A stretch of DNA of 64,000 bases. Source: Podarcis raffonei. Lineage: Eukaryota; Chordata; Lepidosauria; Squamata; Lacertidae. The translations under genes were made by a program, and so were the position numbers. Numbering within the stretch: the first letter of the stretch is position 1; each line of letters opens with the position of its first letter. The stretch covers positions 13,194,501 through 13,258,500 of the forward strand of contig NC_070603.1 of NCBI RefSeq assembly GCF_027172205.1. The letters are read 5' to 3'. Shown here piece by piece: positions 11,392-22,000 of this stretch. The notes beneath the pieces are model-generated. The model had not been told where the DNA came from, made no database searches, and worked only from the letters and a program-made list of their open reading frames with translations.

Positions 11392-12144
11392 ACCACAGTA
11401 AGGACCACCCTTTTAACCCGTTCTCCTTCCAGAAAAAATGTGAGGCTATCTTGTACCCTTGAGTACCCCAGAAAAAAAGGACTGACCACACTAGCATTTT
11501 CTTAACAAGGCTTCAACATCTCCAGGTACGCACTGCAGTCTGCATCTCACCTTGGTTTGTGATCTGATCGTTACCATAGTGATCATTTGGGACAACTGTT
11601 CTCTCTCTTTCCCCACCCCCATGGCTCCCCCTTTTGCCCCCTCCCAGCCCTTTAGCTTCTCTAAAACTTATTTAGCGTTTCTCTCTCCAGATTTTAAATC
11701 CTGCTATATGTCGCAAAGGCTGCTGTGCTCAGTTCTGCGCCCATAAGTTTTGTGTTCCTTGAAAGGAGCCTCTTTCCAAATTTGCTTGATATTTTATTCT
11801 TGACACATACCCTCCGACAGCATAATCTGTTTAGGGGGGTCTTTTAAATGCCCATGCCATGCCCCTCCAGAGTTTTCACATCCCCCTCTGATTCAGCAGC
11901 AAATAAAATGGGTGTGTAGCTGAGTGTGGGAAAATTGGAATGACAGACACACAATCACAGCTAAACCTGCTTCGACAGTGGAAATAGTCTATTAGAATAA
12001 TACTTGGGGTGGTGGCGGTGAATGATGTTCAGTGCTTATAAAATGTGTGGGAGCAGTAATAAGAATAACACTAAAAACTCTTGGACTATCTTACTTTCCA
12101 CCACGTAGCAAGAATCTTGATGATCAGTTCTAGAAAAGTGGCAA
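11392..12144. other. No gene seen
   Basis: Noncoding; nothing recognised. Confidence 0.6.
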
Positions 12145-12156
12145 CTAATCTGAAAA

Positions 12157-12520
12157 AGGGACGCGGGTGGCGCTGTGGGTTAAACCACAGAGCCTAGGAC
12201 TTGCTGATCAGAAGGTCGGCGGTTCAAATCCCCGCAACGGGGTGAGCTCCCGTTTCTCGGTCCCTGCTCCTGCCACCCTAGCAGTTCGAAAGCACGTCAA
12301 AGTGCAAGTAGATAAATAGGTACCACTCTGGCAGGAAGGTAAACGACGTTTCCATGCGCTGCTCTGGTTCGCCAGAAGCGGCTTAGTCATGCTGGCCACG
12401 TGACCCGGAAGCTGTCTGCGGACAAACGCCAGCTCCCTTGGCCCATAGAGCGAGATGAGCGCCGCAACCCCAGAGTCAGTCACGACTGGACCTAATGGTC
12501 AGGGGTCCCTTTACCTTTTT
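12157..12520 (+). mobile_element. Sauria-type SINE
   Basis: Full length. Perfect 12-bp TSD TAATCTGAAAAA at 12145-12156 and 12521-12532. Confidence 0.95.
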
Positions 12521-12532
12521 TAATCTGAAAAA

Positions 12533-14116
12533 GCGAAGGATGACTGGGGGAAAACTATTCAGACTATTGAAGTTATAATTGGATGTCAATTACTTTTAAG
12601 CCCATTGTTGATTATTCTGGGATATATGGAAAAAGATGCAGTTCTGAGCATGTCATTCTGGTAAGAAATTTTATTATGCATCACTAGCAGCCAAATGGCG
12701 CCCATCTCAAATACCAAGATTAAAAAAGACTGGGTTATGAAAGGATACCACTTTACAACGACGGTGAAATTAACTGAATTTACCAGAATGAGGGGAGTCA
12801 GAAACAAGAACAAACTGAAAGATTATGATCTCCATTTTTTGTCATGTATGGAGCCGAATTACCAAGATACAACCATTTAATGCTGGACTAAACAACCTGC
12901 AAAGTCTTTTCCAGCTATGATTCCTTGAATAAGAAAACCAGTGCTCACCCCCTTTGCTTCTATATGAGTCACTGTTTTGGTTATGCTTCTTCTGAAGGTG
13001 AGTAAATCTGTTGCACCTCTGCATTGGGATGGTATAACCTGAGTTGTGCGTGTATTTTTTACTAATTACACACCTGCCTCCAAAAGAGGGTGATCCAAAG
13101 TATATATTAAAAGCTGTTATCTCACTCTGAATTAAATACAGGTTCCTCCAGACGGTCACAGTTTTCAGGGATTCAAGTGCATAGTGGAATTTTAGGTTTG
13201 TGTGCTAAAAGTTTATTAAAGCGCCCTGTCGCCCTAGCCCAACAAATCCACTTAAAAAGCGACAGACTTCTTGCAGTTTGGAAAATTACAGGGAAAGGCC
13301 CTCAAAAGTGTAGGTTAAATGAACAATAAGACATGTAAACAATCCTCAAGCAAATCGAGACGACTGCTTATAGTCATATAACCACCCCACAAAAGGAAAT
13401 CAAAACATTAAAGACCTGACCTTGTGCAACCACCATCTAAGCTTTGTGCGAACAAATCAGGATGAATGCACAATAAGGTCATCTGGAGGAACCCTGGGTT
13501 TAATATTTCCTCCTGCTGGTGCCCTAGTTTCTCTTTTTCAAGGTTTCTCTAGCAAGCCATGCTTTCCGTCCCTTAGGATTAAGCACCCAGGTGACAGAAA
13601 TACAGATTTAGAGTAGATAAAGGCTCGTAATCCTCTGCATGCTTACCTGACGAGCGCAATCCCCATTGAACACCGTAGATCTTACTTCCAGGTAAATAAA
13701 AAAATAGATTTGTGCTGTAACAGTGCATTCGCTTGGGGCTCACTCATGCAGGTTAAGCAGGGATGGGATTGCAGCCGCAAGGATGAAAAAAACGCTCCTG
13801 GTATTTCAGGACTGTATTAATTTGTTTAGCTACCGCGTCCCAAAAGGGCTCGTTCAGGAACATTGCCAAAACTTGTATGAAGTGGGTTAGTCTGTACTGA
13901 GTGACTTATTCAACAGTTGACTGTGTTTCTCAAGTCACTTGCTCAGTTAGGGTTGCCAAATTTCCTAGCAGACTCTGCGCAGCGCCTTTAAAAGCTGCAT
14001 GCGAGTGTTAGCAGGTCATCTCGTTTGGTTTGATGCTGTGAAAAAGACCCCCTTGCAAATTCAGCGTGCTCTTCAAGGGCGTGAGAGCAGGCCCATATAC
14101 CTTCCCAGTTTGGGAA
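12533..14116. other. No gene seen
   Basis: Noncoding, AT-rich; no repeat family recognised with confidence. Confidence 0.6.
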
Positions 14117-14119
14117 CTC

Positions 14120-14310
14120 AAAACCCTCAGCGTTGTGTAATGGTTAGAGGACCTGGGTGGCCAGGGTTCAAATTTGGCCACAAAGCTCGCTGGGTGACCT
14201 TGGGCCAGTCATTCCTCTCAGCCTAGTCTACTTCGCAGGGTTGCTGTGGGGGTTAAATGAGGAGGGGGAGATCCATGTAACCCCACCTTGAGCCCCACCT
14301 TACAATAAAA
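14120..14310 (+). mobile_element. tRNA-derived SINE with MIR/L2-like tail
   Basis: TGTGTAATGGTTAGAGGACC, GGTTCAAAT, GGGTGACCTTGGGCCAGTC and GCAGGGTTGCTGTGGGGGTT are the landmarks of this class. No clear TSD. Confidence 0.75.
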
Positions 14311-14990
14311 AAACCCACCCTAGCAGGATTTCCCGTTAGATAATCTTCTAGATTTTCCAAAACCACAACAATCAATTGAATACAGTGCTAGGGAAAGCAC
14401 AGTCCATTGAGTTTCTGTCTCGGACTGCTGTCAAAAGACCACAGGAGTCTGTTTTAAGCCCTTTAACTCTCGCCCTGCACCCCCAGCCCTCCCCTGTACT
14501 TCTCATTGCTCCAAACACACCTGTGTGAACAGCGCTCTCGTGGTCAGTCTGGTCTGAAACAGGTCCGGTCTGACTGTGGCTCCAGGGACCATCTCAGTAG
14601 CACCCGAAACATCTGCTGGGCTTCCTTTGGGAGCTTGTGGGCAGGTGGCAGAAGCCTTGGGGGCAGGATTCTAGGAGTGCATCCTCCTGGCTCAGCTTCT
14701 CTGTCTACTGCCCATCAGCAAAAGAGCTTGAGACACACACAAGCGCCGAGAACCGAGAGGGGACAGCCTGCCCCTGCTGGACTGCATGAGAAGCAGCAGC
14801 AGCAGGGATAGCTATACTTGTGCAACTCAGTTCTGCTGTACAGTGGTACCTTGGTTCTCAAACGCTTTGGTTGGATGAATGAATGAATGAATGAATGAAT
14901 CTTTGTTTACGTCAGCCATTGGCCATAGCAATAAAACAACAATACGATATACAAAGAATAGAAATAAAAAGTCAGTTATATAAAATACAG

Positions 14991-15325
14991 GGGATGCGGG
15001 TGGCGCTGTGGGTTAAACCACTGAGCCTAGGACTTGCCGATCAGAAGGTCGGCGGTTCGAATCCCCGCAACGGGGTGAGCTCCCATTGCTCAGTCCCTGC
15101 TCCTGCCAACCTAGCAGTTCGAAAGCACGTCAAAGTGCAAGTAGATAAATAGGTATCGCTCCGGCGGGAAGGTAAACGGCGTTTCCATGCACTGCTCTGG
15201 TTCGCCAGAAGCGGCTTACTCATGCTGGCCACATGACCCGGAAGCTGTATGCCGGCTTCCTTGGCCAATAAAGCGAGATGAGCGCCGCAATCCCAGAGTC
15301 AGCCACGACTGGACCTAATGGTCAG
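14991..15325 (+). mobile_element. Sauria-type SINE, lacking its 3' tail (5' half of a chimera)
   Basis: GGGATGCGGGTGGCGCTGTG head to ACCTAATGGTCAGG, where it fuses to another SINE. The shared TSD is described with the partner. Confidence 0.9.
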
Positions 15326-15580
15326 GAGCCAGTGTGGTGCAGTGGTTAAGAGCGGTAGTCTCGTAATCTGGGGAACCGGGTTCGCGTCTCCGCTCCTCCA
15401 CATGCAGCTGCTGGGTGACCTTGGGCCAGTCACACTTCTCTGAAGTCTCTCAGCCCCACTCACCTCACAGAGTGTTTGTTGTGGGGGAGGAAGGGAAAGG
15501 AGAATGTTAGCCGCTTTGAGACTCCTGAAGGGGAGTGAAAGGCGGGATATCAAATCCAAACTCCTCTTCTTCTTCTTCTT
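15326..15580 (+). mobile_element. tRNA-derived SINE with MIR/L2-like body (3' half of a chimera)
   Basis: AGCCAGTGTGGTGCAGTGGT start, GGGTTCGCGTCTC B box, GGGTGACCTTGGGCCAGTCA body, (CTT)n tail. TATATAAAATACA flanks the pair of SINEs at 14977-14989 and 15581-15593. Confidence 0.9.
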
Positions 15581-16262
15581 TATATAAAATACATTTTAGG
15601 GTTTTGAATCAATAGTCAAATAGTGGATCTTATTCTGATTGCCCCAGCTAAAAACCTTGCAACCTTTGCCGTCACCTGCTCATCTTGATGTGCCAAGAGG
15701 AAGGAGACTGTGGCAGTGGCTGGGCGACCCGGAATGGACAATAAAAGAGGGGTGATAATATCATTCCTCAAGTCTTTTATAAAGAGTGCAAGCCTGGAGG
15801 GCATGCGCCACCGTTTCAGTACTGCCATCTCCACAGGGACATAAGTGTTTTTCGTGTGGAATCTGTTGGAATCAAATGCCTTGGTTCTCAAACACTGAAA
15901 ACCCAGAAGTAAGTGTTCCGGTTTTTGAACGTTTTTTTGGAAGCCGAACGTCCGATGCGGTTGTCGTTTATTGTTTCCGGGGCGCCTGCACGATCAGAAG
16001 CTGCTCCTTGGTTTTTGAACATTTCGGAAGCCAAAGACTTCTGGAACGGATTGAGTTTGGAGTTTTTGTTTTAGAGTCTCTTTCTGTTCATTTGTTTTTG
16101 TGACTGTGTGGAACCCTGTTCAGCTAACTGATTGTGTGAGTGCGGAAATGGATAAAAGCCCCCCATCCAGACAATGACTATCAGTGCAGGTAAGAAAAAA
16201 AATCAATTTTATTTTTTATCATATACAATATCATCTTATTTATTGTATTGTACAGTACAGTA

Positions 16263-16480
16263 CAGTGGTACCTCGGGTTAAGAACTTAATTCGTTCTGGA
16301 GGTCCATTCTTAACCTGAAACTGTTCTTAACCTGAAGCACCACTTTAGCTAATGGGGCCTCCCACTGCTGCCGCCGCACGATTTCTCTTCTCATCCTGAA
16401 GCACAGTTCTTAACCTGAGGTACTATTTCTGGGTTAGCGGAGTCTGTAACCTGAAGCGCCTGTAACCCAAGGTACCACCG
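16263..16480. mobile_element. Tigger-like MITE
   Basis: CAGTGGTACCTCGGGTTAAG to CCAAGGTACCACCG, TA flanks at 16261-16262 and 16481-16482; inside the larger Tigger-like copy. Confidence 0.9.
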
Positions 16481-16688
16481 TACATTGATTATTGCTTTCA
16501 TTTTATGGATCGATGGTCTCGTTAGATAGTAAAATTCATGTTAAATTGCTGTTTTATGGGTTATTTTTAAAAGTCTGGAACGGATTAATCTGTTTTGCAT
16601 TACATGAAAGCGGGCCTTGGTTTTGGAAGACTTTAGTTCTGGGACAGACTTCCAGAATGATTAAGTTTGAGAACCAAGATACCACTAT

Positions 16689-17077
16689 GTTTAGGATTGA
16701 CCAAAATGTCTCAATTGCCCAGAATTGAACCCAGACTGGGCATGTTGAGTGCATTGGATGATGGGAGGCAAAAGGGCTTAGGAGGAATGGATGTAAGTAA
16801 AGGAGAGTGCTAAGCAAAATAATGCAGTGAAGTCCCTGAATTTGGATGCAATAAACTTCAGTGCAGGAGCCACTAAGGGTATGAAGATGGCTGCTGTTGT
16901 GTTAGTCCATCTAGCTTGAATACTTTCAATCAGGGGTGGGGAAACCTCAGACCCAGGGGCCAGGCATGTTCCTCTAGGCTTCTGTCTGGTCTTTTCCCCA
17001 GGCCCACACCCCTCACAGACCCTGCTTTGCAGCCTCCATCAATGTTCTTTTTACCACGTTTGCCTGGATGGAGCATG
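16689..17077. other. No gene seen; degraded hAT-type end
   Basis: CAGGGGTGGGGAAACCTCAG near 16932 resembles a hAT foldback terminus; no partner end recognised. Confidence 0.4.
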
Positions 17078-17091
17078 TGTGGGAACTATTA

Positions 17092-17441
17092 AAGGTAAAG
17101 GGACCCCTGACCATTAGGTCCAGTTGTGGATGACTCGGGCTGCGGCAGTCAATTCGCTTTATTGGCCGAGGGAGCCGGCGTACAGCTTCCGGGTCATGTG
17201 GCCAGCATGATTAAGCCGCTTCTGGTGAACCAGAGCAGCGCACGGAAATGCCGTTTACCTTCCCGCCGGAGTGGTACATATTTATCTACTTGCAGTTTGA
17301 CGTGCTTTCGAACTGCTAGGTTGGCAGGAGCAGGGCCCAAGCAACAGGAGCTCACCCCGTCGCGGGGATTCGAACCACCGACCTTCTGATCGGAAAGTCC
17401 TAGGCTCTGTGGTTTAACCCACAGCGCCACCCGGGCCCTTC
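17092..17441 (-). mobile_element. Sauria-type SINE
   Basis: Full-length reverse copy. Perfect 14-bp TSD TGTGGGAACTATTA at 17078-17091 and 17442-17455. Confidence 0.95.
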
Positions 17442-17984
17442 TGTGGGAACTATTATTGCTGCACAAAGGCAAAATTCACCTTGGTTGCACTGCCTGCTTT
17501 GCTCCTGGTCCAACACCACGGGCGTGTGGCCCTCCAAACTGCCCAAAAGGGAACGTTGAAAAGGCTCCCAGCTCATTTCTTATCCCAAGGTTTTAACCTA
17601 GAAGCTTCAAAGCATGGAGGCAATTCCTGCCTAAATCTGAAGCTAGCAAACTGCCCGAATGAACATTTGCAGGAGGTCAGGGCCCTGGGTAGCCAGCCCT
17701 GTCCCTAGCTCTATGGTTGGTAAAAGCAAACTACAAAAAATGATTTAAAAAATTAGTATTATTATGCAAAGTGAATTACACAGCTTTGCATGATTTATTC
17801 AGTTTTAACTTTCTGGGCACAGAATTGTCATTGTTGTGCCAGCCTTTTCCTCTTGTATTCGCTTCCAAAGCCATCACTTTGATTCTCTACTTCCTGTTTC
17901 TGGGCACAGTTCAAAGTACTGGTTTTGATGTGTGGAACCTTGCATGGCTTAGGCTATCTGAAAGAGTATTTTTCCTCCTATGAA

Positions 17985-18350
17985 CCTGCCTTGGTGCCTG
18001 GGTTCCAAGATCATCCACAGATACTCTTTACTTAATCCTGCCACGCTCATAGGCATGTTGCTTGAGGGCCTTCTTGGTGGTGGCTCCTCCCAGACTTCGG
18101 AACGTCCTTTCCAGTGAGCCTCTCTTTGTCTTTCCTCTGGCAGGTGAAAACCATTTTCTTCTGACAGGCTTTTGGGAACTGACCTTTTTTTTAAAAAAGG
18201 GCTTTGAATAGTGCTGTGCTGTTTCACAATCTGTATTTTAATGATTCGTTTGTATATTGTTTTAATTATATTATAGTGTAATTACTTTTAAACTGGTCTC
18301 TTCTATGTTTTTAGCATTCTGTATTTTATCCATGTTGCTTTCATTTTTGT
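17985..18350 (+). mobile_element. L2/CR1-group LINE 3' fragment
   Basis: GTGGTGGCTCCTCCCAGACT, GGTGAAAACCATTTTCTTCT and an AT-rich 3' UTR are typical of the end of these LINEs. Moderately certain. Confidence 0.55.
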
Positions 18351-18351
18351 A

Positions 18352-18429
18352 ATAATAGTAATAATTTATTTTTACCCTGCCTATCTGGCTGGTTTTCCCC
18401 AGCCACTATGGGCGGCTTCCAACAAAATA
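18352..18429 (-). mobile_element. L2/CR1-group LINE 3' tip
   Basis: CCTGCCTATCTGGCTGG and CCAGCCACTATGGGCGGCTT; a MITE is inserted at its TA at 18428. Confidence 0.75.
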
Positions 18430-18649
18430 CAGTGGTACCTCGGGTTAAGTACTTGATTCATTCTGGAGGTCCGTTCTTAACCTGAAACTGTTCTTAACCT
18501 GAAGCACCACTTTAGCTAATGGGGCCTCCTGCCGCGCCGCCGGAGCACGATTTCTGTTCTCATCCTGAAGCAAAGTTCTTAACCTGAGGTACTATTTCTG
18601 GATTAGCGGAGTCTGTAACCTGAAGCGTATGTAACCCGAGGTACCACTG
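18430..18649. mobile_element. Tigger-like MITE
   Basis: CAGTGGTACCTCGGGTTAAG to AACCCGAGGTACCACTG, TA flanked. Confidence 0.9.
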
Positions 18650-18651
18650 TA

Positions 18652-18657
18652 GTAGTA

Positions 18658-18700
<43 letters not shown>

Positions 18701-18710
18701 TGATGATGAT
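18652..18710. repeat. (TAG/AAT/GAT)n microsatellite
   Basis: Runs of AGT, AAT and GAT triplets, likely LINE tail slippage. Confidence 0.9.
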
Positions 18711-18820
18711 GTTATTTATATCTTGCCCATCTGGCTGGGTTTTCCCCAGCCCCTTTGATTCTACCAACAATTTCCCTCACAAAAGATACAAAAAAGCTGC
18801 TTTTTTAAAAAAAATCAAAC
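18711..18820 (-). mobile_element. L2/CR1-group LINE 3' tip next to MYG1 stop
   Basis: TTGCCCATCTGGCTGGGTTT; it lies within about 60 bp of the MYG1 stop and so probably inside its 3' UTR. Confidence 0.65.
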
Positions 18821-18877
18821 TTTATGGCAAGCCCACAACCTGTCCCCCCCGAGTCCAACTGTGTGGGGCTTTGCGCC

Positions 18878-19064
18878 TCATGAGCTGCATGCGGCGGGTT
18901 CGACCTGCCGCGCCAGTGTCTTCCGCGCCATTTCTAGCGCCCCCTCCTTGGTGTGGTTCCCCCCGATGAAGCCGCTGGAGTGCACAAAGACGCAGCCGGG
19001 GATCCCGCTGGCCTGAGAGAGCTCCTCGTCGCGTAAGCCGCACCATTCGGCCAGAAGCGACAAC
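18878..19064 (-). CDS. MYG1: MYG1 exon 7 with stop
   Basis: Acceptor CACCAG. It encodes LSLLAEWCGLRDEELSQASG, IPGCVFVHSSGFIGGNHTKE and GALEMARKTLARQ, then a divergent tail VEPAACSS and TGA. The last eight residues differ from my memory of human MYG1, as is usual at this end. Only a variant poly(A) hexamer (ATAAAG near 18822) lies just downstream. Confidence 0.95.
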
Positions 19065-22000
19065 CTGGTGGGAGGGAGAGCGAGAGAGCCAAGAGTGACT
19101 GAAAGAATAATAATAAAAAATAAATAAATAAATTCTATTTATATCCCACCCTCCCCAGCCGGGCTCAGAGCGGCTAACAACAGTAAAATACCAACACATT
19201 CTAAAATCAATTCATTATAAAATCAATTCAAATCAAATTAATGGCAACCATTGGGCCAGAGCTCCGCGAAGATTGCCAAAGGAGGGAGTCAGGCTGTGCC
19301 CTGGCCAAAGGCCAGGCGGAACAGCTCTGTCTTGCAGGCCCTGCGGAAAGATGTCAAGTCCCGCAGGGCCCTAGTCTCTTGTGACAGAGTGTTCCACCAG
19401 ATTGGAGCCACAGTCGAAAAAGCCCTGGCTCTGGTTGAGGCCAGCCTAACCTCTCTGTGGCCCGCGACAGCCAAGATGTTTTTGTTTGAAGACCATAAGG
19501 TCCTCTGTGGGACATACCAGGAGAGGCGGTCCCGTAGGTACGAGGGTCCTAGGCTGTATAGGGCTTTAAAGGTTAAAACCAGCACCTTAAACTTGATCCT
19601 GTACTCCACCGGGAGCCAGAGCAGCTGGTATAGCACCAGGTGAATGTGATCTCGCAGCGAGGATCACGTAAGGAGTCTCGCCGTAGCATTCTGCACCCGC
19701 CGGAGTTTCTGGGTCACTCTCAAGGGCAGCCCCACGTAGAGCGAGTTACAATACTCCAGTCTGGAGGTGACCGTCGTGTGGATCACAGTGGTTAGGTCAG
19801 GGCGAGAGAGGTAAGGAGCCAACTGCTTAGCTTGGTGGAGATGAAAAAATGCCGCCTGTGTTATAGCTGCAATCTGCGCCTCCATGGAAAGGGAGGTGTC
19901 AAAGATTACACCCAAACTCTTAACGGATGGTGCTGGCGCTAATTGCGCCCCTGCAAGAGATGGGAGTTGCCCTCCCCAATCCCATATCGTCCCGACCCAG
20001 CCAAAGGACCCAAAGAAAACCCAAAAGCTTTGAATCTAATATTATTTATCATGTTTATAACCAACCTTTCCTCAGAGGAGCTCCAGGTGGCGTACAGAGT
20101 TCTTCTCCCTATTTTATCCCCCACAGGTAGGTCAGGCTGAAAGGCTGCAACTGGCTCAAGGTCACCTAGCGAGCTTGGTGGCCGGGTGGGGATTTGAATC
20201 CTGGTCTCCCAGGTCATAGACCAACACTCTGACCACTATGGGCCACTAGCTCTAGGAAGGGCATCCGAAGAAAATGGGAGGGATGATAGCCAACAAGAGG
20301 AGGAAGAGGGCAATGGCACATGAAGTCTATGGACTATGCTGAAATGGCTAAAATGATCGGAAGATGCGGGAGGAAATGATTAAATTAGGACCCACAAAGG
20401 GGAGGACGGAAGTCCAGGAGATTCCTTGGAATCTTGTTTTTATGATTTATGTTTGCTATACAGTGGTACCTCGGGTTAAGTACTTGATTCGTTCTGGAGG
20501 TCTGTTCTTAACCTGAAGCACCACTTTAGCTAATGGGGCTAATCGTGCCGCCGCTGCACAATTTCTGTTCTCATCCTGAAGCAAAGGTCTTAACCCAAAG
20601 TACTATTTCTGGGTTAGCGGAGTCTGTAACCTGAAGTGTCTGTAACCTGAAGCACCTGTAACCCGAGGTACCACTGTGTATCAGTAAAATTTCAATTTCA
20701 AAAACCAATAAATTTGTGGCGGAAGAGGAAAAGGGATCTGCTTTGATTTTTAAAAAATTGTCTTCACTGACAATGAAAGGCTTTCTGGGGAGAAATATTT
20801 CCCAGTTTTACCTAGATATGACAGGGGTTGAACTTGGCAGCACTTTCATGCAAGACACATGTGCTGCCAGAAAGCCAGAGCCCTTGCCCAAGATACTTCA
20901 TAAAAACTGAACACAGACAGGAAGCCTATCAGGAGGGTAGCTGCATTACGTTTGCTACAGCTAAAACACCAGTTTTTGAAAAGATGACAACTCATTGTAA
21001 TGCCCGCTTACAAGGGCTATAGCTCACTTCCTCAGGCGCCCACTTAGGTGATCTCTTCACTACTTGAAGAAGTTGGTTCCAGCCTTATGCCGTATTCATT
21101 AGCCCGAGGGAGTGGACTCTCGCCCATAAATTATGCCACAATGAATTTGATAAGTCTCTAAGGTGCCACAGAACACTCTCCTGATCTGGCTGCAACAGAT
21201 TGATAGCAGGGGTAGCCAGCGTGAACTACATTTCCATCATCCTTGAGCATTGGCCATGCTGGCTGAGGATTATGGGAACTGTAGTTCAAAACATCTGGAG
21301 GCTGCCTCATTGATCACCTTTTTAAGGGATAGAATTATTAAAGGTAAAGGGACCCCTGACCATTAGGTCCAGTCGTGACCGACTCTGGGGTTGCGGCGCT
21401 CATCTCGCTTTACTGGCCGAGGGAACCGGCGTACAGCTTCCAGGTCATGTGGCCAGCATGGCGAACCAGAGCAGCACACAGAAACACCGTTTACCTTCCC
21501 GCCGGAGTGGTACCTATTTATCTACTTGCACTTTGACGTGCTTTCGAACTGCTAGGTTGGCAGGAGCAGGGACCAAGCAACAGGAGCTCACCCCATCGCG
21601 GGGATTAGAACCGCTGACCTTCCAATAGGCAAGCCCTAGGCTCTGTGGTTTAACCCACAGCGCCACCCACGTCCCTAGAATTATTAATCAGGTTTAAATA
21701 AAAATGTAAGTCTAGGGTGCAAGGGTGAGAGATGGTGTCCTGAATTTGGGGGCCCCCCAGAGCTATGGGATTTCAAAATGCTCTCCCTATCCCACAATAC
21801 AGGACACAAGTGGGGGGGGCATTTCGGAGCCCTTGCTCACCTGTTCTGGAAGGTGTGCAGCCCAGCAGGAACACACTGGACCCGCCACTGGCCTCCCAGA
21901 TCCGTGTACAGGACAAATTTGAGAGGCTTCTTGACGCCCAGCTCTTGCTCTAGGTTGAAAAGGTGCTCCTTCCATGGGCAGCCACCCTGGGCCAACACCA

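Larger units (their letters stand above)
14864..15878 (-). mobile_element. Non-LTR retrotransposon 3' end (clade unresolved)
   Basis: Minus-strand reading VLKRWRMPSRLALFIKDLRN, then GRPATATVSFLLAHQDEQ and ARFLAGAIRIRS resembles an ORF2 C-terminus; the 3' tail is (ATTC)n, seen as (GAAT)n at 14873-14901. The 15-bp CCTTGGTTCTCAAAC occurs at 14849-14863 and 15879-15893, fitting a TSD inside the Tigger-like terminus. Confidence 0.65.
14841..16688. mobile_element. Tigger-like DNA transposon, interrupted by nested insertions
   Basis: Left terminus CAGTGGTACCTTGGTTCTCA at 14841; right terminus GAGAACCAAGATACCACTA near 16688. Own sequence is about 14841-14863 and 15879-16262 plus 16481-16688. A LINE (with SINEs inside it) and a MITE occupy the rest. 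No intact transposase seen. Confidence 0.75.
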
